DNA of 64,000 bases, from positions 186,001 through 250,000 of the forward strand of contig SCVN01000016.1 in assembly GCA_004296885.1 (NCBI GenBank), in the 5' to 3' direction. This DNA comes from Nitrospirota bacterium (GTDB taxonomy: Bacteria > Nitrospirota > Nitrospiria > Nitrospirales > Nitrospiraceae). The translations under genes and the position numbers were made by a program. The notes beneath the pieces were generated by a model. That model had not been told where the DNA came from. It ran no database searches and saw only the letters and a program-made list of their open reading frames with translations. Positions within the stretch are counted from its first letter, which is position 1. Every line of letters begins with the position of its first letter. Shown here piece by piece: positions 41,187 through 49,868 of the stretch.

Positions 41187-43045
41187 GCCTGGGCGCTCCC
41201 GACGGATTGGCCCCGCTTGTCTTCCAGCTCCGCCCAGCGGGCATAGAGCCGTTCCACGGTCGCGCGGGCTTCGTCCAGCGCGGCGCACCGGGAATGGAGC
41301 GCGGCCGCGTCGGAGGCGACCGCCGGATCCTCCACCGCCGACTGGCAGGCGGCGAGGGCGTCCTCCGCCCGGAGAATGGCCTGTTCCATCTTGCTCCATT
41401 CCTGTTGCTCGCGATATGAGAGCCCTTTTCGTTTCGGCGCGGCCGTCGCCGCGTCGGCTCCGGCTTGACCCTCTTTCGTGTCGCGCGCATGGCGCGGCGG
41501 CTCCGATGCCGGGGCGGCGCCGGCCTTCCGCGTCTGGGCCGCTTCCCATTGCGCATAGTCGGCGAACCATTCGACGCGGCCGGTTCCGTCCAGCGCCAGG
41601 AGCCGGGTGGAGACGCGGTCCAGGAGCCAGCGATCGTGCGTCACGAGGACGAGCGCGCCGGGAAACTCCAGCAGACTCTCTTCCAGCACGTCGAGCGTGG
41701 GAATGTCCAGGTCGTTCGTGGGCTCGTCGAGGATGAGCAGGTCCGCCGGCCGGAGCATGAGCCGCGCGATCAGCAGCCGCGCCTGTTCGCCGCCGGACAG
41801 CCGGGAGACCGGCAGGTCCAATTGCTCCGGTCGAAACAGAAATCGCTTGGCCCAGGAGACCAGATGCACCGACCGGTCCCGATAGACCACGGCGTCGCCC
41901 GACGGGGCCAGCGCCCGCCGGAGCGTGGCGGTCTGGTCCAGCGAGTCGCGGTGCTGTTCGAAGGAGACGACCCGGAGCCCTTCCGCCCGGACGATGGTGC
42001 CTGCGTCCGGCTCCAGCGTGCCGGCCAGGAGCCGCAGGAGCGTGGTCTTGCCGCTGCCGTTGGGGCCCAGCAGGCCGAGGCGCTGGCCTGGGCCCAACAG
42101 CAGGTCCAGATCCCGCACGATCGGCCGGCCGCCCAGCGATTTGCCGAGCCGGTGCGCGACCACCAACTGTTTGGACTTGCGGCCGGACGAGACGAAGTCG
42201 ATCCCGGCCTGGGCCTGCGCCGCCCGGGCCTGGGCCCGGCCCAGCTCGTCGATCAACTGTCCGGCCGACTCCACCCGGGCCTTCGCCTTGGTCGTGCGGG
42301 CTTTCGGTCCGCGGCGCAGCCACTCCACTTCGCGCCGGACGCGGTTGGCCAGCGATGCCTGCGCGTCGGCTTGGGCCAGGAGCCGGGCGTCCCGCTGTTC
42401 CAGGAAGTCGCTGTACCGCCCCTTGGCTTCGAAGACGCCCTCGGGGTAGCAGCGGTTCAGTTCCAACATACGCGAGACCACGGATTCCAGAAAGCGGCGG
42501 TCGTGGCTCACCACGAGAAAGGCGCGCGCCTGGGCCTTCAGCAGATCTTCCAGCCAGAGGATGCCTTCGACGTCCAAATGATTCGTCGGTTCGTCCATCA
42601 ACAGGACGTCCGGTTCCGACAGCAGCGCCCGCACGATGGCGAGGCGTTTCTTCCATCCTCCGGAGAGCGTGGCGACGGGCTGGTCGGCGTCGGGGAACGA
42701 CCCGATGCTCAAGGCCTTGGCGACCCGGCCGGCCTGCTCGTGGGGATCGAGCCCCTCCGCGTCCAGCGCCTGCGCGAGCACCTCCTCGACCGTCACGCCT
42801 TCGGGGAACGCCGGGTCCTGCGGCACGTAGCCCACGCGCAGTTGCCGGCGCATGGACCGCGTGCCGCGGTCCGGGTCTTCGAGTCCCGCGAGAATCTTGA
42901 GCAGGGTGGATTTGCCGGAGCCGTTGGGCCCGACCAGGCCCACGTGATCGCCTTCGAACAAGGCCAGGGACAGGTCGTCGAACAGGGGCTTTACCCCGTA
43001 GGTCTTGCTGATGGACTCGCAACTCAACAGAATCGTCGGCGCCAT
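41183..43045 (-). CDS. uup: ABC-F ATPase, Uup-like
   Basis: The 620-residue protein has two ABC ATPase domains: Walker A GPNGSGKST in the first and GPNGSGKTT in the second, with signature segments LSGGWKKR and LSGGEQAR. A C-terminal coiled-coil follows. ABC-F proteins act on ribosomes or, for Uup, on DNA-structure precision. No transmembrane part is present. The ATG at 43045 begins the first domain. It overlaps the downstream GHR gene. Confidence 0.92.
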   Translation of the reverse strand: MAPTILLSCESISKTYGVKPLFDDLSLALFEGDHVGLVGPNGSGKSTLLKILAGLEDPDRGTRSMRRQLRVGYVPQDPAFPEGVTVEEVLAQALDAEGLDPHEQAGRVAKALSIGSFPDADQPVATLSGGWKKRLAIVRALLSEPDVLLMDEPTNHLDVEGILWLEDLLKAQARAFLVVSHDRRFLESVVSRMLELNRCYPEGVFEAKGRYSDFLEQRDARLLAQADAQASLANRVRREVEWLRRGPKARTTKAKARVESAGQLIDELGRAQARAAQAQAGIDFVSSGRKSKQLVVAHRLGKSLGGRPIVRDLDLLLGPGQRLGLLGPNGSGKTTLLRLLAGTLEPDAGTIVRAEGLRVVSFEQHRDSLDQTATLRRALAPSGDAVVYRDRSVHLVSWAKRFLFRPEQLDLPVSRLSGGEQARLLIARLMLRPADLLILDEPTNDLDIPTLDVLEESLLEFPGALVLVTHDRWLLDRVSTRLLALDGTGRVEWFADYAQWEAAQTRKAGAAPASEPPRHARDTKEGQAGADAATAAPKRKGLSYREQQEWSKMEQAILRAEDALAACQSAVEDPAVASDAAALHSRCAALDEARATVERLYARWAELEDKRGQSVGSAQA

Positions 43046-43159
43046 GGTTCCTCTTTCTTCAACCGCTGGCTGCAAGATCGCACAAATCAGCGAACCAGGT
43101 CCAGCCGTGGCCGGCGCTCGTGGCCGATCGGGGGGAGCCTCGGACCGGATCGGCGCCGA

Positions 43160-44503
43160 TTACCTGCGTCGCCCCAGCCAGTAGAAGGGGATTCCGGCGA
43201 GGAGGGTGCCCGCGGCCCAGGCCGCTTCCATCGGCCGTTGCAGGAGGCCGTAGCCCAGGATGATCAGGGCGGCCAGGATGAAGAAGCCGGGAAGGAACGG
43301 ATAGCAGGGCACGCGATAGGGGCGGGGCAGGTCTGGCTGTCGGCGGCGCAGGACGAAGACGCAGCTGACGGCGAGGGCGCTGAAGCCGATCAGCACGAAT
43401 CCGCTGTAGATCACCAACTGCTCGAACGTGCCCGACAGGATCAGGAGCGTGGCCCAGAGGCTCTGTAGGATGATGGCCTGGCCCGGCGCCTGGCCCTTGC
43501 CCCATCGTTCGGCAAACCACGAGGGCAGGGCGCCGTCCTTCGCCATGGCATAGTAGACGCGGGGTCCGGCCCAGACCATCGCGCTGACCGCGGCGGCGAT
43601 GGAGACGCACAGCGTGACGGTCACGAATCGGGCGGCCGGCGGGCCGAACAGCGCCGCCGCGGCCTTCTCCGCCACGGGGAGGAGCGGGGCCTGGGCCAGG
43701 AGGCGCACCGGCAGCGCATAGAGGTAGGCGAGGTTCAAGAGGAGGTAGACGCATCCGATGAACAGGGTCCCCCAAAGCATGGCCCGGGGGAGGGCCCGGC
43801 CCGGATCGGCAATTTCCCCGGCGATGTATCCGGCCGCGTTCCAGCCCGAATAGGCGAAGAGCACGAACATCAACGAGGCGACGATCGTGCCGGGGCTCGG
43901 CCCCGGCGTCGCGCCCGGTTCGGTCACGTGGTCCCAACTGCCCTGGCCGACCGAGAAGGCCCCGACTACGAGCAGCGCGATCGCTCCGACCTTCGCCAGG
44001 GTGAGCAGCCGCTGCACCACTCCTCCCGCTCCGACTCCGGCCAGATGCACGCCCGTCAGCAGCCAGAGCAGCGCGAGGGCCAGGACGGTGCCGGCGCCTC
44101 CGGCTTCCCCGGTCTGCGAAAAGAGCTGCCAGGCATAGGCGGCAAAGCTCATGGCGCCCGCCGCAATCGCCGCGCTGAACCCGACCGTGAAGGAGGCCCA
44201 GCCGCTGAGAAAGGCGGGAAACGGCCCGTAGGCTTCGCGGAGGTAGACGTATTCGCCCCCGGAGCGGGGCAGGGCGGCGCCGAGCTCGCTGTAGGAGAGG
44301 GAGCCGGCCAGGGTCAGGAGGGCGCCGAAGAGCCAGAGCAGCAGGATCAAGGCCGGATCGCCCAGGTCGCGGGCCATGAAGCCGGTGGTCGTGAAGATGC
44401 CGCTGCCGACGACGTTGCTGACGAGCACGCAGGCGGCGGTGAAGCCGCTGACGCGGCGGGTGGCGGCGGGATCACCCAGGGCCGTTTGGCGGAGTGAGCT
44501 CAT
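43160..44503 (-). CDS. APC-family amino acid permease
   Basis: The 447-residue protein has about twelve membrane helices and the APC pattern: NVVGSGIFTTTGFMARD at the first helix and SYSELGAALPRSGGEYVYLREA. It exchanges or imports amino acids; the substrate is unknown. The ATG at 44503 begins the conserved region. It lies 20 bp downstream of the SoxC-partner cytochrome gene on the same strand. Confidence 0.92.
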   Translation of the reverse strand: MSSLRQTALGDPAATRRVSGFTAACVLVSNVVGSGIFTTTGFMARDLGDPALILLLWLFGALLTLAGSLSYSELGAALPRSGGEYVYLREAYGPFPAFLSGWASFTVGFSAAIAAGAMSFAAYAWQLFSQTGEAGGAGTVLALALLWLLTGVHLAGVGAGGVVQRLLTLAKVGAIALLVVGAFSVGQGSWDHVTEPGATPGPSPGTIVASLMFVLFAYSGWNAAGYIAGEIADPGRALPRAMLWGTLFIGCVYLLLNLAYLYALPVRLLAQAPLLPVAEKAAAALFGPPAARFVTVTLCVSIAAAVSAMVWAGPRVYYAMAKDGALPSWFAERWGKGQAPGQAIILQSLWATLLILSGTFEQLVIYSGFVLIGFSALAVSCVFVLRRRQPDLPRPYRVPCYPFLPGFFILAALIILGYGLLQRPMEAAWAAGTLLAGIPFYWLGRRR

Positions 44504-44522
44504 AGGTGGTGGGGGAGCGCCG

Positions 44523-45083
44523 TTACCGGTTCGGCACGTCCGGCCTGGGGTCCGGCACGAAGCCGTCGCGGTTGGGCATGCGGACGTTCGGCAGGGTCTG
44601 CGCATCCATCACGGCATCGGCCTTGATGATGCCGTTCTGGGCCAGAATCCAGGCGGCGACCGCATAGACTTCGTCCGACGTGAGCGACTGCGGCGCGGTG
44701 AACGGCATGGCGCGGCGGATATAGTCGTAGAGCGTGGTGGCGTAGGGCCAGTAGCTCCCGACGGTTTTCACCGGGTTCTTCGTTGCGAGCATCCCCTGCC
44801 CTCCCACGAGTCGGGGCGCGGGCCCTTCCGTTCCGGTCACGCCATGGCAGGAGGCGCACTTGGTGGAAAACACGCGGGCGCCCTCCTGCGCCGTACCCTT
44901 CCCAGCCGGCAAGCCCTCTCCGGCCGGGGAGACGTCGTGGTCCCAGGCGCGCATCTCCGCCTCGGTCGCCTGGCGTCCCAAGCCGAGGGGCTCTCGTCCT
45001 TCTCCGGGCACGTTCGCCGCCCCCGCGAGCGCGCCCGCGAACAACAGCCCGGTCCAGAAGCCCGCCGTCGTTCGTTTACACAT
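44523..45083 (-). CDS. Sulfite dehydrogenase cytochrome c subunit (SorB/SoxD-like)
   Basis: The 186-residue protein has a signal peptide (FWTGLLFAGALAGA) and a single CxxCH haem motif in KCASCHG, with axial-ligand-type Met in LSDEVYAV-region context (MPFTAP). It starts 8 bp inside the upstream SoxC-like gene, a coupled pair. It should accept electrons from the molybdenum subunit in the periplasm and pass them to the respiratory chain. Confidence 0.85.
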   Translation of the reverse strand: MCKRTTAGFWTGLLFAGALAGAANVPGEGREPLGLGRQATEAEMRAWDHDVSPAGEGLPAGKGTAQEGARVFSTKCASCHGVTGTEGPAPRLVGGQGMLATKNPVKTVGSYWPYATTLYDYIRRAMPFTAPQSLTSDEVYAVAAWILAQNGIIKADAVMDAQTLPNVRMPNRDGFVPDPRPDVPNR

Positions 45084-46362
45084 GAACGTTCCGAACCGCC
45101 CCATCCATGGTCACGAGCCAGGTCTGGATGGCGTTGTAATGGTAGGAGGAGTTGATGCCCCGGACCGCCACGAGGGCCTGACGGGTCGGTTGCGCGTACC
45201 CGGTCTCGTCCGTGCAGCGGGACTGGAGCATCGCCTCCTGGCCGTCCCATCGCCAGGGGAACCGGAACGCCGTGGCGCATTTGGGGAGGACCGGATCCTC
45301 GAGCTGCGCCTGGTGCCACGTGTGTCCTCCGTCGGTGCTGACGTCCGCCCGCGTGATGCGGCCGCGGCCGCTCCAGGCGAGTCCGCGGATCTCCACGAAT
45401 CCGGCCCGGACCTGCTGCCCGCCGGACGGACTGGTGATGACGGACTTGGCGTCCATGTCGAAAGTGAATTGCCTGGCGGTCCCGTCCGGCATCAAGTCCG
45501 TGTAATGGGAGGTTTCGTCCCGCGTCATGAAGGGGGCCTGGCCCAGCTTGAGCCGGCGCAGCCATTTGATGTTGGCGTTGCCCTCCCATCCGGGGAGCAG
45601 GAGCCGGAGGGGATAGCCCTGCTCCGGGCGCAGGGCCTCGCCGTTCTGGGCGTAACAAATGAGGGCTTCTTCCAGGGCCCGGGCGAGGGGAATCGAGCGG
45701 GCCATGAGGGCCGCATCGCTGCCTTCCGCCAGCATCCAGGTCGCCTCCGGCTTGGCGCCGACCTCGCGGAGCAGGAGGGCCAGCGGCACGCCGGTCCATT
45801 CGCTGGTGCTGAACAGTCCGTGAGTCTCCTGCACGGTCCGTCCGGCCGGCGTGTGCCATTCGCCTCCGGAGTTGCCGGAACATTCGATGAAGGCCAGCCG
45901 GGAGCGGGCAGGGAACCGTTTGATTTCCTCGAGCGTGAAGGTCATGGGCTGCTCGACCAGTCCGTGGACGAGGAGACGATGGCGGGCCGGTTCGATGACC
46001 GGCACCCCGTTGTGGTGCCGCTCGAAGTGCAGGGCCGACGGCGTGACGATGCCGTGCAGCGCCTGCAGCGGGGTGAGGGAGCTGGTTGCGCCGGCCAGGC
46101 GCGTGGTCCGTTCGAAGGTGGACCGCTGCCCGTAGGGCGTTGGTTGCCGTCCGGGGATGCGGGCCGGGTCCTCCAGGCCGGGCGAGGAAAGCGGGGCGGC
46201 GTTCAGCGAGGACAGAACCGCCTGTGCGGCGGTCAACCCGGCCAATGAGGCGGCCCCCGTCAGGATCGCGCGACGGCTCAGGGCAGCCGGTGGGGCGTCG
46301 GAAGGTCCGGTGGCGGAATCGTCAGGGGGCTGATCCGCTCGGGCTTGCTCGTCATGTGCCAT
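45076..46362 (-). CDS. SoxC/SorA-like sulfite dehydrogenase molybdenum subunit
   Basis: The 428-residue protein has a Tat-type leader (LSRRAILTGAASLAGLTAAQ) and the sulfite-oxidase domain with the Mo-ligand Cys in FIECSGNSGGEW, then GVPLALLLREVG and the C-terminal dimerisation domain (GLAWSGRGRI, DGGHTWHQ). It oxidises sulfite to sulfate in the periplasm with a molybdopterin cofactor. The cytochrome gene downstream overlaps it. No complete sox cluster is present, so it is a stand-alone sulfite dehydrogenase. Confidence 0.9.
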   Translation of the reverse strand: MAHDEQARADQPPDDSATGPSDAPPAALSRRAILTGAASLAGLTAAQAVLSSLNAAPLSSPGLEDPARIPGRQPTPYGQRSTFERTTRLAGATSSLTPLQALHGIVTPSALHFERHHNGVPVIEPARHRLLVHGLVEQPMTFTLEEIKRFPARSRLAFIECSGNSGGEWHTPAGRTVQETHGLFSTSEWTGVPLALLLREVGAKPEATWMLAEGSDAALMARSIPLARALEEALICYAQNGEALRPEQGYPLRLLLPGWEGNANIKWLRRLKLGQAPFMTRDETSHYTDLMPDGTARQFTFDMDAKSVITSPSGGQQVRAGFVEIRGLAWSGRGRITRADVSTDGGHTWHQAQLEDPVLPKCATAFRFPWRWDGQEAMLQSRCTDETGYAQPTRQALVAVRGINSSYHYNAIQTWLVTMDGAVRNVHV

Positions 46363-46497
46363 GGGCTACCTCCGGGTCGGCCTGCCATGTAGTAAGATGG
46401 GGCGAGCATACCATAACCACCGGCCGGCCGGACCGGTCGCGGGCCTCAAGTTTTTCCTCTAGCCGGCCGAAAAGTCAGGTGAAATGGATGTGAGCCT

Positions 46498-46920
46498 ATG
46501 ATTGCTCGGGAGCTACGCGTGGCGAGAATTCTGGTCATTGACGACGAGGCGGCGATCCGTGGCATGCTCCGGGACATGCTGGAAAGCGAAGGCCACCTGG
46601 TCGTCGAGGCGTCCGACGGGGCTGTGGCCATGAAACAGTGGCGGGAGCACCAAGACCAACCCTTCGACCTGATCATCACCGATATTCTCATGCCGGAAAA
46701 AGACGGGCTGGAGGTGATCCGGGAGATCCGCCGCCTGTCGCCCAAGACGAAAATCATCGCCATCTCCGGCGGCAGCCCGCAAGTGCATATTCGGTTCTTG
46801 GACATTGCCAATCACTTGGGGGCCTATCGGGCCATCGAAAAGCCCTTCGCCTTGCATACCTTGCTCGATGCCGTCAACGGCGCGCTGGGTGCGGGCCCTC
46901 TTTCGGAAGCGGCCTCCTGA
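46498..46920 (+). CDS. Single-domain response regulator
   Basis: The 140-residue protein is a CheY-type receiver: acidic pair IDDE near residue 16, phospho-acceptor Asp62 in LIITDILMP and the conserved Lys114 in AIEKPF. No output domain follows. It could shuttle phosphate to a partner or act by protein interaction. The ATG at 46498 is chosen; a GTG at 46519 would begin closer to the domain. Confidence 0.9.
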   Translation: MIARELRVARILVIDDEAAIRGMLRDMLESEGHLVVEASDGAVAMKQWREHQDQPFDLIITDILMPEKDGLEVIREIRRLSPKTKIIAISGGSPQVHIRFLDIANHLGAYRAIEKPFALHTLLDAVNGALGAGPLSEAAS

Positions 46921-47128
46921 TCGCGTCGTTGTTCGCAGCCCCATCTCGTTCCCCACGGCACCGTCGTTCGACGTATCCTCGTACGCCATCGCCCCGCAGG
47001 GCCGCCGCCGCAGCGGACCGTGATGCGGTGACGCTGTTCCCAACGCGCGACAAAGCAGCGGTCCGTATTCCGTTCTCGGTTCCGAACGGTGAGAGCGGAT
47101 GGCTGACGACCGATCGCTCTTGCTGGTG

Positions 47129-47494
47129 CTAGTCGCAGCCGATGCGCCGGCCGGATCGGATGAGGTCGTTCGCGTCCGCAATGAAGATGAGCCGGCAGCT
47201 CACATTGCCGCCGTACATGGGGAGCAGGTTGTATTCGTCGGCTTGTCCGGGCATGCGGTCAATGGTGAAATCCCAGCCCATTTCTTCCATGCCGTCAGCG
47301 GACGTGTGGGGGTGGAGGTTGGGCGGGCCCAACTCGTAATAGAGGTCCTTCTTGTTTTTGCCGATCCAGCGGTTGATCACGTCGTCCCAGGTCTGGTAGA
47401 AGCCGGTGACGCCCGGCTGCATCGTGTTGGTGCAGCCGCTCGGGAGAATGAGCACGGAGATCAACAGCAGGGACAGGGCAAACAAGCGGGTCAT
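47129..47494 (-). CDS. Lipoprotein of unknown function
   Basis: The 121-residue protein has a signal with lipobox ILPSGC. Its mature part contains GQADEYNLLPMYGGNVSCRL and ends RIGCD, giving two more Cys. GGAGGG lies 6 bp before the ATG. No family is recognised. It follows the membrane gene at 47505 on the same strand. Confidence 0.72.
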   Translation of the reverse strand: MTRLFALSLLLISVLILPSGCTNTMQPGVTGFYQTWDDVINRWIGKNKKDLYYELGPPNLHPHTSADGMEEMGWDFTIDRMPGQADEYNLLPMYGGNVSCRLIFIADANDLIRSGRRIGCD

Positions 47495-47504
47495 GGGTGC
47501 CCTC

Positions 47505-47804
47505 CTAGTCGTTGCAAGGTTCGAGGACGGAGGCGCGGGACGATTCTTGTCGGGGGGCGGAGCTTGCCGGGACGGTTGCGGCCCGGTTTTCCACGAGAGC
47601 CCGCAGGCGGGCCGAGTTTCTGGCGAATCCGACCAACAGAAAGGTTGAAGACAGCAGGAAGGTCAGGCGCGCGGACGTCAGATCCGCCCAGAGCGCGGTC
47701 AGGGTCTCCAGCACGAGCCGGTCCGCGCAGGCCGACCCGATGGCGACGGGCAACGCCAGGCCCATGCTCCACTGCCAGAACTTGTCTGCGTTCCACTGTC
47801 CCAT
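47505..47804 (-). CDS. Small membrane protein
   Basis: The 99-residue protein has two hydrophobic segments (FWQWSMGLALPVAIGSACADR and LTFLLSSTFLLVGFARN) and a Ser/Ala-rich soluble tail. The ATG at 47804 precedes the first helix. It is encoded upstream of the lipoprotein gene. I do not recognise it. Confidence 0.55.
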   Translation of the reverse strand: MGQWNADKFWQWSMGLALPVAIGSACADRLVLETLTALWADLTSARLTFLLSSTFLLVGFARNSARLRALVENRAATVPASSAPRQESSRASVLEPCND

Positions 47805-47982
47805 GCCATTCCTCGGCGGCGATCCAGACAAACGGCGGCGACTCTAGCAGAAGCAGGCCACCCTGTCACGCGGATTTTATCGACGTGCCGGTCGCTTCCG
47901 GTGGGTCGGTTGACTTCGTGCGCGACTCTTGTACCATGCGCACAGGCCGGTGACGGTGGCACAAGAACAAGAAGGAGCGTGC

Positions 47983-48351
47983 ATGCAGTCTCGGCGGGAA
48001 GGTATCCGTGTCCGGAAGCTGGTCCGGCATGTCGGCTCGGGTATGTTGCTCGCGATCGGCCTGACTTCCTGCGCCTGGTTCCAACCACAGCCGTACGAAG
48101 AGACCTACCAAGTCACCCGCCTGACCGTCGTCTTGATGGACGAAGCCAGCCTGCAAGCCAAGTGGAAGGAACTGTCCGGACGGCCCTCCGTGAAGTTCAT
48201 CCCGCAAGGGGCGGAGGGCGCGGTGGCTGTCCAAACGGTCAAGGGATTTTTCGATTACGACACGAAGACCATCTACTGTCCCAAGTTGAACTTCGAAGTC
48301 TGCGGCCACGAATTGTTCCATGCCATCCTCGGGGAGTTCCATCCGGAATAG
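47983..48351 (+). CDS. Lipoprotein with HExxH motif
   Basis: The 122-residue protein has a lipobox AIGLTSC and an HELFH motif in FEVCGHELFHAILGE near its end, a zinc-protease-type signature at an unusual C-terminal position. The rest (YEETYQVTRLTVVLMDEASL) is unrecognised. AAGAAGGAG precedes the ATG. Function could be metal binding or peptidase-like; the small size argues against a classic protease. Confidence 0.68.
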   Translation: MQSRREGIRVRKLVRHVGSGMLLAIGLTSCAWFQPQPYEETYQVTRLTVVLMDEASLQAKWKELSGRPSVKFIPQGAEGAVAVQTVKGFFDYDTKTIYCPKLNFEVCGHELFHAILGEFHPE

Positions 48352-48450
48352 GCGATAGAATGGTTGGGCGAGCGGCCTGGCGGATGATTGCGTTTCGCGC
48401 CGGGGGTGCGATATGCTCAATCTGCTTTTGCAACAGGGGGCCGGATAATC

Positions 48451-48690
48451 ATGATCAGCACGGATGTGTTGACGAGTTACATTCGCAAGGCGATGCCGGA
48501 TGCCTCGGTGACGGTGACGGACCGCACCGGCACGATGGACCATCTGATGGTCCGGGTGGTCTCGGATTCGTTCAAGGGGAAGAACCTGCTGGATCGGCAT
48601 CGAATGATCTACCAGTCGCTGGACGAGCCGATGAAGGACGGGCGCATTCATGCGCTCGAACTGAAAGCCGAAACCCCCGAAGGATCGTAA
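48451..48690 (+). CDS. bolA: BolA-family protein
   Basis: The 79-residue protein has the BolA fold pattern with VTVTDRTGTMDHLMVRVVSDSFKG and HRMIYQSLDEPMKDGRIHALEL. BolA proteins bind monothiol glutaredoxins with a shared [2Fe-2S] cluster. A monothiol glutaredoxin gene follows after 59 bp, which supports that partnership. The conserved His near the C-terminus of the fold is present. Confidence 0.93.
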   Translation: MISTDVLTSYIRKAMPDASVTVTDRTGTMDHLMVRVVSDSFKGKNLLDRHRMIYQSLDEPMKDGRIHALELKAETPEGS

Positions 48691-48749
48691 AACGTGAACA
48701 GTGGATGGTGAGCAGCGAAGGACGAAACAACCTGGCCGGAGGTGATACG

Positions 48750-49073
48750 ATGGGTAATCCGATAGACGACGAGATTCAGGCGGAGATCAAGCAGCACAAG
48801 ATTCTGATCTACGGCAAGGGCACCAAGCAGCAGCCCATGTGCGGGTTCACGCGGGAGACCATGCAGTTCTTCGACAAGTATGGCTATCCCTATGAAGTCA
48901 TCGACATGCTTTCGAACCCGGCCAAGCGGGAGGCGCTTACGAAGATGACGAACTGGCCGACCCTGCCCAAGGTCTTCATCAACGGCCAGTTCTACGGAGA
49001 CACCGACATCCTGGACCCAATGGCCGCCAAGGGTGAGGTCGAGCCGCTGCTGAAGCAGGCGTTCGGCAAGTAG
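48750..49073 (+). CDS. grxD: Monothiol glutaredoxin (Grx4-type)
   Basis: The 107-residue protein has the monothiol motif MCGFT near residue 30 (CGFS-type), then WPTLPKVFINGQFYGDTDIL with the cis-Pro and GSH-binding Gly-Asp. Such proteins carry [2Fe-2S] clusters with BolA. GGAGGTGAT precedes the ATG. Its C-terminal 14 codons are duplicated in degenerate form at 49699-49740. Confidence 0.93.
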   Translation: MGNPIDDEIQAEIKQHKILIYGKGTKQQPMCGFTRETMQFFDKYGYPYEVIDMLSNPAKREALTKMTNWPTLPKVFINGQFYGDTDILDPMAAKGEVEPLLKQAFGK

Positions 49074-49393
49074 ATCGGTTTTTGTAGCGCAGCGAGGGCG
49101 ACTGTCATGCTCTTGTGCTCAACGAACCCGCACTTCCGAAAGTGCGAGCCACGGGGAAAAGGCGCGTCTTGTGCGCCTGGGGTGGGCGGGTGAAAAGTTG
49201 CGCGCAGTGAGAGCACGACAGCCGCCCTCGTCATTTTCGGGGGCGCAGCGGCTCTGGGGTGAGAGAGGTTCCGGGGCCGTGAGTAGCGTTGACAAGTCGG
49301 CGAAATCGGTCGAGAATCGCGTCGTAATTTGCAGTCTGCGTGAGCGGACTACGTCGGTGGGCGTACTCACTGGTTGGGCAGATAGGGGGCACC
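49074..49393. other. Gene-free 320-bp stretch with possible promoter
   Basis: I see no gene. TTGACA (49289-49294) and GAGAAT (49312-49317) are 17 bp apart and could drive the GDCCxxC-like gene. The left part is GC-rich and otherwise unremarkable. Confidence 0.35.
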
Positions 49394-49612
49394 GTGAGTG
49401 CCGTGACCAAATCGGTTCTTACGTGTCCGTCATGCGGTTACCAGGCAACTGAGTCCATGCCCGAGGACGCATGCGTCCTTTTTTATCCCTGCCCTTCTTG
49501 TAAGACGGTGTTGAGGTCTAAACCGGGGACGTGCTGCGTGTTCTGCTCTTATGGCTCAGCGCCTTGCCCTCCGGTGCAGCGTGGGATTGCCGGTGAATCG
49601 TCAACTGTCTAA
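49394..49612 (+). CDS. GDCCxxC-type small Cys-rich protein
   Basis: The 72-residue protein has LTCPSCG, YPCPSCK and then GTCCVFCSYGSAPCPP, matching the GDCCxxC family except for Thr in place of the Asp. The eight or more Cys residues should bind zinc or soft metals. The GTG at 49394 follows GGGGG; a second GTG is at 49403. Its family is often seen with mercury resistance genes. It lies between the glutaredoxin gene and a glutaredoxin remnant. Confidence 0.75.
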   Translation: MSAVTKSVLTCPSCGYQATESMPEDACVLFYPCPSCKTVLRSKPGTCCVFCSYGSAPCPPVQRGIAGESSTV

Positions 49613-49698
49613 CTCGAGGGTGGACCCGTTCGGCTTCGGTCGAGACCACCGCGATGGGGGTTCGGATTAGAGAGATGTTGAGTGTTGAGCGTTCGAGG

Positions 49699-49740
49699 AT
49701 GGGCGAGGTCGAACCGCTACTTAAAGCGGCCTTCGGGAAG
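49699..49740 (+). pseudogene. Degenerate C-terminal copy of glutaredoxin
   Basis: The frame reads MGEVEPLLKAAFGK, matching KGEVEPLLKQAFGK at the end of the glutaredoxin 630 bp upstream. About 31 of 40 bases agree, so it is an old, partial duplicate. The stop is lost and the frame runs on for some codons. It marks a duplication or an insertion of the GDCCxxC region next to a second copy. Confidence 0.7.
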
Positions 49741-49868
49741 TCGTTAGCGGTTACTCTTCTTCTCTGTCTCCACCCAAGGAGTGGTTGAGCGAGCCCAACT
49801 GCGGCCGTCGAGCGAGCACCTTCCGAGCGTGCGCGCTTCGGGAGCACAGGGCTTGCTCAGCCACGACC

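Noticed and set aside
43059-43937. Overlapping frame inside the APC permease region
   Set aside because: Its translation is Arg/Pro/Gly-rich shadow sequence; the permease frame has all the family motifs.
46488-46503. TGTGAG before the response regulator
   Set aside because: No second half-site CTYACA at the right distance.
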